Assembly (NCBI GenBank): GCA_903875045.1
Contig: CAIQUS010000250.1
Coordinates: forward strand, 1-43,602
Direction of reading: 5' to 3'
Length of the DNA: 43,602 nucleotides
Source: an uncultured Bacteroidales bacterium
GTDB lineage: Bacteria; Bacteroidota; Bacteroidia; Bacteroidales; FEN-979
The position numbers and the translations under genes were made by a program. The notes under the pieces are model-generated. The model saw only the letters and a list, made by a program, of their open reading frames with translations, was not told where the DNA came from and did no database searches. Shown here one piece after another: positions 1-8,513 of the stretch; position 1 is the stretch's first letter, and each line of letters opens with the position of its first letter.

Positions 1-235
1 CCATCCCTTCGGGATTTTGTTGCAAATCAATATGGTTCACTACTACAATTATTTCATCCCTTCGGGATTTTTTAGTGAATCAATATGATTCACTACTACA
101 ATCATTTCATCCCTTCGGGATTTTGTTGTGAATTAGGGAATGACAATCCAACGATCAAAAGCCCGAAGGGCTGAAATGATTGTAGAATAATCGGTTGTGG
201 AGTCTATCCATAAACCCCGAAGGGGTGAAATATCA
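1..235. repeat. REP-like palindromic repeats, 53-bp tandem units
   Basis: The core CATCCCTTCGGGATTTT occurs at 2, 55 and 108, a 53-bp period in which the sequence between cores is also conserved (CACTACTACAAT follows each time). A partly inverted copy lies at 160-190 (GCCCGAAGGGCTGAAATGAT then TGTAG), and another palindrome, CCCCGAAGGGG, at 216-226. Because the inter-core sequence is repeated rather than unique, this is a tandem array of palindromes and not a CRISPR. Similar CCCGAAGGGG palindromes recur at 42.78 kb at the other edge of the window. I see no coding potential in 1-680. Confidence 0.7.
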
Positions 236-680
236 AATATGATGTACCCCATTAACAAATTTTCAACCCCGAAACTTGAGATACTAATAATCTGATCCGG
301 TTCACTTTGATTGAGACAATTCACCTGTTTTTTGAATGGTTTCAGGCTTAAAATCTTGGGAAAGCATCATTTTTTCAAAAGTAATTCGTTGAATTACAGC
401 ACCTTAAAATTTCAAAATCCATGATAACATCTCTTCCCTACTCTTTACAGGCATTTCCACTGAAAATCAGCGACTTTTTCATCCCTTTTTTATCCCCTTT
501 TTGAGAAAATTACAACAAAACACGATCAATTCCTTACAGTATCAACACTTTCAATATCTTTTGGACCAGGTATTATACGATTTCTAAATATTCTGAAAAA
601 CGGGTTTTACCGGGGTTAACATAATGAGGATCCGTTTCGGAAAAGCCAGCTTACCTCATCATTAAACATTTTATTTAGAA
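236..680. other. AT-rich intergenic stretch, nothing recognised
   Basis: No credible reading frame, RNA gene or mobile-element end is visible between the palindromic repeats and the promoter region of the next gene. A TTTTTCATCCCTTTTTTATCCCC-type homopolymer-rich run lies around 475-500. Confidence 0.4.
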
Positions 681-712
681 TTGATCTGAATAGATTTTTT
701 GTTGTGTCTTTG
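681..712 (+). promoter_or_regulatory. Possible Bacteroidota-type promoter
   Basis: TTG at 681-683 and TGTCTTTG at 705-712 resemble the Bacteroidota -33 TTG / -7 TAnnTTTG arrangement, spaced 21 bases apart. The -7 box deviates at one fixed position (G for A). It would start a leader of about 75 bases before the ATG at 794. The assignment is by eye only. Confidence 0.25.
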
Positions 713-793
713 CATAGAATCATTTTCCTATTCCCGTTTAACAAATGAACATGAGACGGATCGTGGTTTTATAACCATTAAAATCTGACAATC

Positions 794-1532
794 ATGAAAA
801 CAGTATCCTTTTTTATCGCTTTGCTTCTCCTCGCTAACTGCGCATTGTTGGCGCAGGTGAGCATCAATACCGACAACAGTACACCAGATGTATCGGCCAT
901 GCTCGATGTGAAATCTACGATCAAAGGTTTTTTGCCTCCAAGAATGACCACAACACAGCGCAAATGCGATTATTTTACCGGTAGCCGGTCTTACCATTTA
1001 CAATACCACCAAAAACTGTAATGAAACATATAATAGTTCCTCCTGGGTTACCAACACGCACTATATCGGCGAAAGCTATGGCGGAGGTATCGTGTTTTAT
1101 GTTTATGACAACGGGCAGCACGGTTTAATTGCGGCAACTGCTGATCAAAGCACAGGAATCAGATGGTATGGTGGTTCTTATACAAATACACGTGCCAGAG
1201 CAGATGGTGTTGGTGCCGGATTAAAAAACACCTCAATAATTATCGCCAATCAGGGCCCGGTTGACGGGAATGTATTTGCAGCCACCGTGTGCAATGAATA
1301 TTCAATAACGGTTGGTGGTGTTACATACGGCGATTGGTATTTGCCATCATTTAATTTATTGTACCTGCAAGAAAATGTCGTTGGCGGTTTTGCTAGTGAC
1401 TACTATTGGAGTTCCTCCGAGTACGGTCCCAACAGTATCTACGGCGCGTATAGCCAGATCTTCCACGATGGCTTACAGGGCTTCGGCCCTAAGGCCGCCG
1501 CTTACTATGTGCGTGCTGTTCGGGCTTTTTAA
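794..1532 (+). pseudogene. Secreted DUF1566-tip surface protein, frameshifted
   Basis: The first 56 codons give a signal peptide ([21 protein letters not shown]) and the shared N-terminal module of this region (a MLDVKST motif followed by PPRMTT.QR). At position 961 an extra C throws the frame: CAGCG-C-AAATGCG. Removing it restores QRNAI as in the paralogs and joins directly to a continuous downstream frame reading through GGGIVFYVYDNGQHG to a stop at 1532. The joined product would be about 245 residues. Its second half matches the DUF1566 pattern: GQHGLIAA, DQSTGIRWYGG, DWYLPS, YYWSSSE and a final YVRAVRAF. That domain is thought to have a C-type-lectin-like fold. The damage is one base, so it could also be a sequencing or assembly error or a phase-variable indel. 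There is no homopolymer at the site, which argues against simple slippage. Confidence 0.8.
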
Positions 1533-1560
1533 CAATTAATCCATTTAACCATTAAATAAT

Positions 1561-1587
1561 AACCGCATAGCGGTCGGATTTTTTTTC
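1561..1587. terminator. Rho-independent terminator
   Basis: ACCGC-ATA-GCGGT forms a short stem, followed after CGGA by eight Ts. It lies 30 bases after the frameshifted DUF1566 gene and before the convergent T9SS gene at 1813, as expected for a terminator of the plus-strand gene. Confidence 0.55.
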
Positions 1588-1812
1588 AAAAATGGCACTG
1601 CATAACGACTTGCCGGCGGAGTAATTTTACACACTCGGTTTGACAAAGAACCAGTTTTTTCATACGTCATTTTTTTATCGGTTAATACCATGAGATTTTC
1701 TGTTCTTTGTGAGAATAAATGAATGAAATTACAACAATATTGGCACGCAACTATTTCTGCCCGTAACCGTTCCTGCTCATGGCTAAACCGACACTGCGGC
1801 GGTGCAACCATG

Positions 1813-3873
1813 TTACTGAACGATCATTTTACGGGTTATCACCGACTTGCCGTCGCTGACCCTGACCAGGTAGAGCCCCTTCCTGAAACGGGAGAGATCG
1901 AACCGGGCGGGATCCCCCTGCATTTGGTTGGCCTGCAATAACACCTCCCCGATGGCATCGGAAATTGACAGCACGGCCGGAAGCTCCAGGTTGACCGTTT
2001 CGACCGTGAACACACCATTGTTTGGATTGGGGTATATTTTCAGCCTTTGATCCTCCCGGGGGTCGTCAGGAGCTGATGTTGTTGAAGCGACAACCGAATT
2101 TTTGTATGCGCCGGAGGGTGCGGCAACACCCGGGGGAACACTGCAGTAGCTGGAATTGGGGGTGATATATGCATGGATGTTACTGCCGCTCCTGGCATAG
2201 AATCCCGGCTCAATGAGCACGGAATATCCTGCAATAAGATCGACCGTCGAACCGGTCCAAAACACCACCGGGCCCGCACTGCCGCCAACCGTCAGGGTGC
2301 CTGTGGCATCGAAGCAGGCTGATTCCCCCGCGGTGACTGAAGTATCGGTAACCAGCCGGGACGCCCGTTGACCATCTACAAAAATGGCAAGGGTCATTGA
2401 TGGGATCGAGGACCATATCCCGACACCTCCCGTGTTTGTGAAAAGCATGCCTGCGCCTGTGCCGGTGTAACCACTGGACAACCCAACCGCCGAACGGCCT
2501 GTTGCCCCGGGATTGTTGTACCCGTCGACCACGACCCAGTATTTGGCCCCGATCGTCAATGGTATGTTGAGTCCCGTTTCATAAAACCAGGCACCCGTGG
2601 TTGAAGGATTTAACAGGCTGCCCTGGTAAAGGGGCGCACTCACGTTGGGATATCCCGAACCGTTATCCCCGGCAATGGCGAGAAGAACCTCCCCCCCTGC
2701 ATCGATTTCCTGTAAAACAACCCCGAAATTCTTGAGTACATCCACATCGGCATAAAATGACTGCGCATAGAAATCTGACCCGGATGCACCGAGAGACGAC
2801 ACATAATTGAGGTTGGCCCCGTTGTTCTCATCAATGATGGCAGCATTGATCCCTTCAACATAAATGGCGATGGTCATAGAGGATATGGAAGACCAGTAAC
2901 CGACACCGGCCGAATTTGAATAAAGCATCCCTTCGCCGGTATCCGTGGAAGTGCCCGACAGCCCGACAGCCGACCTCCCGGTTGCACCCTGGTTATTGTA
3001 CCCGTCGATCAGCACCCAGTATTTTTGCCCCATGGTTACCGGGATGCTGAGGCCTGTTTCATAAAACCAGGCACCCGTGGTGGTTGGGTTTCTCAGCGGC
3101 CCCTGGTACAGGGGGGCGCCGACGTCAGGGGCCCCGGATCCGTTGTCGGCGACGATGGAGAGTACCAGCTGCCCTTCGGGATCAATTTCCCGGAGAACCG
3201 CGCCGAACCGTGTAATGATGTCGACGCCCGCATAAAATGATTGTGCGTAAAAATCGGAGCCGGTTGCACCGATGGATGAAACAACGTTGTTGTTCCAGCC
3301 ATTGTTCTCGTCGATGGTCGCCGGTTTGATGCCCTCCACATAAATGGCAAGGGCCATGGTGGGAATCGAGGACCAGCTGCTCCCTGCCGTGTTTGAATAG
3401 AGCACTCCTTCCCCGGTCCCGGTGTAACTGTCCGAACGCCCGACACCCGACTTGCCGGTTGCCCCGGCATTGTTGTATCCGTCGATCAGGATCCAGTATT
3501 TCTGTCCAACGGTTACGTTTACACTGATGCCGGTCTCATAAAACCAGGCGCCTGAGGTTGTGGGGTTTTGCAGTGTTCCCTGGTACAGGGGAGCGGCAAC
3601 ATTGGGCTTCCCGGTGCCATCATCCGCTGCAATCGAAAGAATCAGTTGACCTTCCGATTCTATTTCCTGGATAACAACCCCAAACCTGGTGATGGTATTG
3701 ACATGTGCATAAAATGACTGCGCGTAAAAATTGGAGCCGGTCTGGCCGATAGCTGAGAGAATAATTGAATTCCAGCTGGTATTTTCGTCCACAAACTGCG
3801 CCTTGACCATATTAAAAGGGCTCAGGGCGAGCATGACCAGTGGAACAATTGTGATGAGAACTGACTTTTTCAT
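1813..3873 (-). CDS. T9SS cargo with three 160-residue repeats
   Basis: The likely start is the ATG at 3873, giving 686 residues and a clean signal peptide (MKKSVLITIVPLVMLALSP...VKAQ); a longer in-frame start at 3945 would bury it. Residues about 27-186, 187-346 and 347-505 are three tandem repeats, each opening with (V/I)DEN and containing FYAQSFYA, PLYQG, GAWFYETG, KYW(I/V)L(I/V)DGYNN and an AI(Y/F)V(E/D)G ending. The order and spacing suggest beta-sandwich modules. Residues about 510-590 hold a glycine- and serine-rich segment resembling the '3-coathanger stack' often found before sorting domains. The last about 75 residues are a T9SS type A sorting domain, starting at KIYPNPNNG and ending GLYLVRVSDGKSVITRKMIV. 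Export across the outer membrane by T9SS follows from that family. The binding target of the repeats is unknown. It is monocistronic and convergent with the gene upstream. Confidence 0.85.
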   Translation of the reverse strand: MKKSVLITIVPLVMLALSPFNMVKAQFVDENTSWNSIILSAIGQTGSNFYAQSFYAHVNTITRFGVVIQEIESEGQLILSIAADDGTGKPNVAAPLYQGTLQNPTTSGAWFYETGISVNVTVGQKYWILIDGYNNAGATGKSGVGRSDSYTGTGEGVLYSNTAGSSWSSIPTMALAIYVEGIKPATIDENNGWNNNVVSSIGATGSDFYAQSFYAGVDIITRFGAVLREIDPEGQLVLSIVADNGSGAPDVGAPLYQGPLRNPTTTGAWFYETGLSIPVTMGQKYWVLIDGYNNQGATGRSAVGLSGTSTDTGEGMLYSNSAGVGYWSSISSMTIAIYVEGINAAIIDENNGANLNYVSSLGASGSDFYAQSFYADVDVLKNFGVVLQEIDAGGEVLLAIAGDNGSGYPNVSAPLYQGSLLNPSTTGAWFYETGLNIPLTIGAKYWVVVDGYNNPGATGRSAVGLSSGYTGTGAGMLFTNTGGVGIWSSIPSMTLAIFVDGQRASRLVTDTSVTAGESACFDATGTLTVGGSAGPVVFWTGSTVDLIAGYSVLIEPGFYARSGSNIHAYITPNSSYCSVPPGVAAPSGAYKNSVVASTTSAPDDPREDQRLKIYPNPNNGVFTVETVNLELPAVLSISDAIGEVLLQANQMQGDPARFDLSRFRKGLYLVRVSDGKSVITRKMIVQ

Positions 3874-3976
3874 GGGTTCGGTTTTTAGTGGCGGGTCAAC
3901 ATATGGGGAATCATCGGAATCGTGCAGTGGGGGTCCAGAAAGCAATCAATACATTTCTGTAAAGTTACGATGATTC

Positions 3977-4222
3977 TTGCAAAAATCAGCCGGGTGTTCA
4001 TTTTTTTCGACCAATCGCACCGGCTGGGTGGACAGGCTTGTGCATGATATTGATATTTTGGTTCGGTTCAAATCCACCTTGTCGCTGCTCCAGTTAGTCC
4101 ATGTTGAAAATTTAATGTCGCAAAAACTTGGAATCCAAGTCGACCTTGTAACCGAAGGCGCCGTGAAAAATAGAATTTTGAAGGAAAGTATTCAGCAAGA
4201 TCTTCAAATAATATTTCAATGA
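3977..4222 (+). pseudogene. Truncated MntA-like nucleotidyltransferase (antitoxin) remnant
   Basis: From about residue 24 the frame reads DIDILVRF, then a helix, then a QVDLVTEGAVKNRI block and a short tail. This is the second half of the minimal nucleotidyltransferase (MNT) fold. The first half, with the GS(x)9DxD glycine-serine motif, is missing; only the DxD aspartates remain. The 23 residues before DIDIL are unlike the family, so the breakpoint is near 4046. Its stop overlaps the start of the HepT-like ORF by four bases (ATGA at 4219-4222), the usual arrangement of MntA/HepT pairs. In intact systems MntA AMPylates and silences the HepT RNase. This copy cannot be active. Confidence 0.75.
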
Positions 4223-4545
4223 TTAAAACGGATCAAGTTTATCTTGAACACATTCTTGAGGCCATCACAAAAATTGAGCGCTTCACTAAAGGAATTTCAA
4301 GGTTTGATTTTGACCACAATGTCATGATTCAGGATGCGATCATAAGAAATATAGAAATCATTGGAGAAGCGACAAAGAAAATCTCAAACGAATTATCACA
4401 AATTCATAAAGAAATTCCTTGGTCTGAAATGGCCGGGATGAGTATTTAACTCATTCATGATTATATGGATGTTGACCTTGATGTGGTGTGGAAAACAATT
4501 GAGGTTGATTTACCACTCCTTAAAGAGCTAATTTCTAACAGCTGA
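4219..4545 (+). pseudogene. HepT-like RNase toxin remnant with nonsense codon
   Basis: The frame begins MIKTDQVYLEHILEAI and is a four-helix HepT/DUF86 protein, with RNIEIIGEATKKIS and the WSEMAGM block. A TAA at 4447-4449 then interrupts it. Translation beyond the stop in the same frame gives LIHDYMDVDLDVVW and ends at 4545, which is the normal family C-terminus. The damage falls in the catalytic RX4HXY motif. The arginine position reads Ser and the stop lies between it and the still-present H and Y. So the gene would be inactive even with read-through. Total length with the stop ignored is 108 codons, the usual size. Confidence 0.8.
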
Positions 4546-4680
4546 TTTCAACAGGCCCTAATAAATAAGGCTTCGTTTGGTCAAGGAACGAGACCCAGGC
4601 CGGGAATCAGGTTTAATTGATAATTGGATTTTGGTAACATAAGAAAATGTGATTTATATTCATCTTGAAAGAAACTCCAA
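4546..4680. other. Non-coding gap before repeat copy A
   Basis: No ORF, RNA or element boundary recognised in this AT-rich stretch. Confidence 0.3.
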
Positions 4681-4776
4681 TAGTTGCAGCTTTGTGCATT
4701 AAGGGGAGCCTTAGTGGACAAGCCGGCAGAAATGTCGGCTTTTTCTTTGATTACCAGTCAATTCGACAGTTGCAAC
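4681..4776 (+). repeat. GTTGCAAC/hairpin element, copy A
   Basis: Consensus built from this window: an AGTTGCAACTTTGAGCA-like block, AAGGGGAGCC, about 10 variable bases, then a hairpin and a T run. Here the block reads GTTGCAGCTTTGTGCATT, then AAGGGGAGCC at 4701-4710, a hairpin of AAGCCGGCA and TGTCGGCTTTTT at 4720-4745, and an exact CAGTTGCAAC at 4767-4776 on the far side. Read on the minus strand it translates to a ...PLRLPLMHKAAT sequence like the tail of the recombinase remnant at 29.3 kb. It is probably a mobile-element end with a bidirectional terminator. Confidence 0.6.
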
Positions 4777-4819
4777 TCCTGTTGCTAAATGGATCTGATA
4801 ATCTACCACTTAGTGCAGA

Positions 4820-4984
4820 TTAATTTGAAATATTGAGCTTTATCTCACCTGAAAGAACTTTTTGAATAAACTCTTTTTGTTCTTGGAAAGATTTACCTGC
4901 CAGTTCCCTGGCAATTTGTTCCTTAATTTTTCTAAAATATAAAACGGAATCAAATTTTTTCTGAATTTCTGTGTCAGTCTTCAT
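4820..4984 (-). CDS. Small protein, probable antitoxin of the PIN gene
   Basis: This is a 54-residue ORF starting MKTDTEIQKKFDSVLYFR and containing EQIARELAGKSFQEQKEFI. It is charged and predicted helical. The FDSV..(M/F)R...EQI..E..G.(S/T)FEE pattern is what I recall of small proteins encoded next to Bacteroidota and cyanobacterial PIN toxins. Its ATG lies inside the last codons of the PIN gene (11-base overlap, different frame), which implies translational coupling. The order is toxin first, antitoxin second, the reverse of most VapBC operons. The antitoxin role is inferred from size, overlap and pattern. No DNA-binding fold is recognisable, so it may inhibit by protein contact only. Confidence 0.6.
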   Translation of the reverse strand: MKTDTEIQKKFDSVLYFRKIKEQIARELAGKSFQEQKEFIQKVLSGEIKLNISN

Positions 4985-5438
4985 ATTTCAATAATTCTTT
5001 AGGGCTTCGTATTTCAATGGGAGGGTAACCAAGTTTCATATTGATGGCATTAAACAATCTTATTTTGTCCCAATTGACAATATGCTTAAAATTCCAACTA
5101 AGAAGAACGTCAATTCGATTCACAGTGGCAATTGCAATATGATATGCATCATCCATACTCGTAGCCCCAAGAATCTTTTCATTTACATAAAGTTCCGCAA
5201 GCTGCTTTGATTCATCGGTGAATTCCAAAATTATTAAGCTTTTCGGAGGAATGAGGTTGATCACATCTTGAACATGTTTCGGGGCAGGCAATAATTCAAG
5301 TTTACTAATCTCAGACAAATAAACTTTAAAGTCCTCATTGATAATTCTTTCAAAGAGTTTTTTTGTGTCAGCACTAAATTCGTCATCAAAATAGCCACCA
5401 ACTACCGATGTGTCAATATAAACTCTTTGTTTCACCAT
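4974..5438 (-). CDS. PIN-domain RNase, VapC-like toxin
   Basis: With the start at 5438 the product is 154 residues, opening MVKQRVYIDTS. The PIN acidic residues are visible: D9 in YIDTS, E48 in SKLELL, D96/D97 in SMDDAYHIA, followed by a WNFKHIVN block typical of the C-terminal part. PIN toxins cleave RNA (often tRNA or rRNA) using these metal-binding acidic residues. An upstream in-frame extension to 5618 is not PIN-like and looks like accidental coding. All core residues are present, so this half of the locus may still be active, unlike the HepT/MntA pair on its left. Confidence 0.8.
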   Translation of the reverse strand: MVKQRVYIDTSVVGGYFDDEFSADTKKLFERIINEDFKVYLSEISKLELLPAPKHVQDVINLIPPKSLIILEFTDESKQLAELYVNEKILGATSMDDAYHIAIATVNRIDVLLSWNFKHIVNWDKIRLFNAINMKLGYPPIEIRSPKELLKYED

Positions 5439-5645
5439 GGCTCTCAGATTGTTGATACAAATATAGTCAATAAGACCGGAAAACCCAAATTCTTCATTAC
5501 CCGTGGACATAACAAATCCTCTGCCCCCCTCTGTCGGTTTTGGTTTACCGCCTTTCTTAAAATTTCGCCGGAAATCAAATAAGGTTGATAGAAAATTTTT
5601 ATAATAACCTAATAACAAAGGTGTTCACCGATAAAGAAGGAAGTC

Positions 5646-6032
5646 TCACAGTTGCAACTTTGAGCAGTACACTGTCGCCTGAATCGTTGATAATATCTCT
5701 TCAATTTGCTTGTGAACCTTCACGATGGGATGCCTTTGTCCTTTGCCCTTAGGGCACAGGTAATAATGATAGATTGTTTTATTACCCGACAATGAACCAT
5801 AGGTACGTGCAGCCCAGTCTGTACCAATTGTCGCATAGGAGATAGGGTCTCCATTGCCGCAATCGGCAGCCTTCAGCATTTCTGCCTTCTATTCCTTGTT
5901 TTTCCGGAAAACCATTTCGATGTTGATACGTTGACTTTGATGCCACATTAACAAGATAAAGATAGGGTACTTATATCGTTTCCGAACTAAAGGTAAATTA
6001 CCCTTGCTATTTGTTATTTTATGTTGTATCAT
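5646..6032 (-). pseudogene. Unknown ORF interrupted by an amber codon
   Basis: A single frame runs from an ATG at 6032 (MIQHKITNSKGNLPLVRKRY) to 5646. It is broken once by TAG at 5889-5891; the two halves give 47 and about 80 residues. The second half has a short Y/H/C-rich stretch (KTIYHYYLCPKGKGQRHP) followed by a helix, faintly like the zinc-ribbon part of large serine recombinases. That resemblance is weak and I do not claim a family. The last seven residues (YCSKLQL) are encoded by repeat copy B, exactly as in the recombinase-like ORF at 10.8-11.4 kb. So it is probably part of the same kind of degraded mobile element. Confidence 0.4.
5650..5670 (+). repeat. GTTGCAAC element, copy B (short)
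   Basis: CAGTTGCAACTTTGAGCAGTA matches the first block of copies A, C and F. The AAGGGGAGCC block and the hairpin are missing, so this is a partial copy at the 3' end of the interrupted minus-strand ORF. Confidence 0.55.
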
Positions 6033-6261
6033 TGTGATGAGATTAACACTACATCCTCTGTCTTTTCAAACCATAACAATTTCTAACACCTTAGTTTAGG
6101 TACTAAAAATCTTTACCAATGAACCTGTCAATTAAAGCTGTTGCCTGTATTAGCTGCAATTTCATGGATATAGCACCGTCTGAATAATTTTCCCATTAAG
6201 CCGCCCTCCTGAGGATTGCTTGTTGAGGGTCAAACTAATGTTTTAAGCCAGACCAAAAAGT

Positions 6262-8466
6262 ATGAAAATATTATCATTAATGATCGTCATGCTGTTGCTT
6301 AACAGCATTCTATTGTTTTCACAAGTAGCAATTAATGCCGATGGGAGCGCTCCTGATAATTCAGCGATGCTTGATGTGAAATCAACCACAAAGGGGATGC
6401 TCATTCCCTGCATGACCCTGTCTGAACGCGATGAAATCGACAATCCGGCAACCGGTTTGCTGATCTTCTGCACCGATGATAATCAGTATTATTCCAATAA
6501 AGGAACTCCATCCATATCCAACTGGGTGATTGTGAGCAGCCAGTGGTTATTTACCGGTTCAGATATTTATTTTACCGGTGGCAGAGTTGGTTTGAGTAAA
6601 ACAAATCCTAACTTCACTCTCGATGTTTTAGGGGATATCAATTTTTCCGGTACTTTGAGGAATAATGGCACAACTGTCGGTAACGGCATTTCTGCGGTCA
6701 CCGCAACCGCTCCTTTAACGAGCAGCGAAGGAGCAACCCCAAATATTTCAATCTCGCAGGCCAATTCAGTTACAAACGGATTTCTTTCTTCGACAGATTG
6801 GAATACCTTTAACAATAAACAGAATACACTGACCTTTGGGAATCTCACATCAGGTGATATAGCTTTAACAGGCGGCGCCGGAGCCGTCAATGGTAGCGGA
6901 ACAAGCATGACCGTTAATAAAGGAAACCTCACCGAGGAAACATCTTCTGTTCTTACTGTATCAGGAGGAACCGGGTCTGTTTTGGGAACCGGCACTTCGA
7001 TACAGGTGAAGTCAGCCAACACTAGCCAGTCGGGTTACCTGAGCAGTACTGAATGGAATAGTTTCAACAACAAAGTTTCAAGTCAGTGGGTTACAAATGG
7101 TCAGGATATATCCTATAATACGGGCAAAGTCGGGATTGGCACAGCTACGCCAGCTTCATCTGCAGCCCTTGAAATTACCAGTACAAATAGCGGAGTGTTG
7201 TTTCCCCGGATGACCCTGGATCAACGTAATGCCATAACCGGTCCTGCTGAAGGACTGATGGTTTTTTGCACGGATTGTGGCGCTGGTGGCACATTGAGTT
7301 TTTATTCCAATGGCGCATGGAGGACCTATACACCTTGTGCGGCTCCGTCTCCCTCAGTGGGCTCTCATATCGTTACGCCCGGTCAGATAACCTGGAACTG
7401 GACGACCGTTGAAGGTGCTACCGGTTACAGATGGAACACTACCGATAGTTTTGGACCTGCTGTTGATATGGGAACAAGCACATCAAAAACCGAAACCGGT
7501 ATTGCCTGTGACGCAATCTGCACAAGATATGTATGGGCTTATAATGCCTGTGGGGTATCTGTGTCGACAGCACTTTCCCAAACCATTCCGTCAGTTGCTC
7601 CTGCCACTCCCACTGCCGGTACCCATACCTCAATTCAAATCTCAATAGATTGGAACTGGAACACGGTTTCGGGTGCCACGGGATATAAATGGAATACTTC
7701 CAGTGATTATGGCACTGCAACCGATATGGGAGCCTCAACTACTAAAAGTGAAACAAACCTGACCTGCAACACCTCCTATAACCGGTATGTCTGGGCATAT
7801 AATGGCTGTGGATATTCCTCCCCAGTAACTTTATCGTACTCAACACTCACCTGCTGCGGGCTTTATTCCATCACCGTCAGCCATGTGGCAGGAAACGTTG
7901 CGCCGGTAGCAAAAACGCTCACGTACGGCACCGTCACAGGTATACCTGGCGAACCTTCAAAATGCTGGATTACCAGTAACCTTGGCGCCGACCACCAGGC
8001 AACCTCCAAGGATGATGCTACCGAACCCTCGGCAGGCTGGTACTGGCAGTTTAACAAAAAGCAAGGGTATCGGTATACTACAGCGAGAACACCCGCCAGC
8101 ACCTGGATATACCCTGTCAATGAAAACCTTGACTGGCAGGCTGTCAACGACCCCTGTGCCCTTGAACTTGGTACCGGCTGGCGTGTTCCAACTTCTGCCG
8201 AATGGATCAATGCAGATGCAGGTGGAAACTGGACTAACTGGACAGGTCCCTGGGAATCTTTGTTAAAGCTCCATGCTGCCGGTTACCTGCGCCCGGACAA
8301 TGGTGCGATGGACGCTGTCGTCCGCGGTGTATATGGCGAATACTGGAGTAATACGCAGATCAGCAATACCAACGCTAATAGCTTGACTATCTATTTTGCT
8401 TACACCGTGGTGATCACTCGTCAAAAGGCTCAAGGCCATTCACTGCGCTGTATCAGAAACTATTAA
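6262..8466 (+). CDS. Secreted tail-fibre-like modular surface protein, third tip type
   Basis: This is a 734-residue protein. Residues 1-20 are a signal peptide. Residues 21-88 are the shared N-module ([15 protein letters not shown], then LIPCMT where relatives have RMT). Residues about 95-295 form a shaft like phage or eCIS tail fibres, with GRVGLSKTNP.FTLDVLGDINFSG, two copies of (F/Y)LSST(D/E)WN(T/S)FNNK and KVGIGTATP. Residues 300-358 are a second N-module. Residues about 360-530 hold two Fn3-like repeats, each with a WNW...GATGY(R/K)WNT strand pair and RYVWAYN.CG. Residues 531-734 are the tip: CWITSNLGADHQAT, GWYWQFN, GWRVPTSAEW, YWS and a closing SLRCIRNY. That ending is of the FISUMP/C-type-lectin kind but is a variant without the QCWMAQNLN opening. 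It has no T9SS sorting domain. The function is probably binding at the cell surface (inference). It lies 47 bases before its paralog, as an operon-like tandem. Confidence 0.8.
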   Translation: MKILSLMIVMLLLNSILLFSQVAINADGSAPDNSAMLDVKSTTKGMLIPCMTLSERDEIDNPATGLLIFCTDDNQYYSNKGTPSISNWVIVSSQWLFTGSDIYFTGGRVGLSKTNPNFTLDVLGDINFSGTLRNNGTTVGNGISAVTATAPLTSSEGATPNISISQANSVTNGFLSSTDWNTFNNKQNTLTFGNLTSGDIALTGGAGAVNGSGTSMTVNKGNLTEETSSVLTVSGGTGSVLGTGTSIQVKSANTSQSGYLSSTEWNSFNNKVSSQWVTNGQDISYNTGKVGIGTATPASSAALEITSTNSGVLFPRMTLDQRNAITGPAEGLMVFCTDCGAGGTLSFYSNGAWRTYTPCAAPSPSVGSHIVTPGQITWNWTTVEGATGYRWNTTDSFGPAVDMGTSTSKTETGIACDAICTRYVWAYNACGVSVSTALSQTIPSVAPATPTAGTHTSIQISIDWNWNTVSGATGYKWNTSSDYGTATDMGASTTKSETNLTCNTSYNRYVWAYNGCGYSSPVTLSYSTLTCCGLYSITVSHVAGNVAPVAKTLTYGTVTGIPGEPSKCWITSNLGADHQATSKDDATEPSAGWYWQFNKKQGYRYTTARTPASTWIYPVNENLDWQAVNDPCALELGTGWRVPTSAEWINADAGGNWTNWTGPWESLLKLHAAGYLRPDNGAMDAVVRGVYGEYWSNTQISNTNANSLTIYFAYTVVITRQKAQGHSLRCIRNY

Positions 8467-8513
8467 ATTGTTTATTGAAGGCTAAACTTTTATTTTAATC
8501 AGACAAAAAAGTT

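Noticed and set aside
1-130. CRISPR-like array (53-bp spaced cores)
   Set aside because: The sequence between cores is itself repeated, cores are short palindromes, only three units occur and no cas gene is present.
4681-4776. Integron attC site
   Set aside because: The core GTTGCAAC does not fit GTTRRRY, no paired RYYYAAC core lies at the other end, and no integron integrase is present.
5439-5618. 60-codon N-terminal extension of the PIN gene
   Set aside because: Not PIN-like, Gly/Lys-rich in the way of translated non-coding DNA, and the PIN domain begins properly at Met 5438.
6567-7022. Minus-strand 151-codon ORF within the 6262 gene (and 8864-9271 in its paralog)
   Set aside because: Both are antisense shadows of the conserved shaft region and lack start sites or family motifs.
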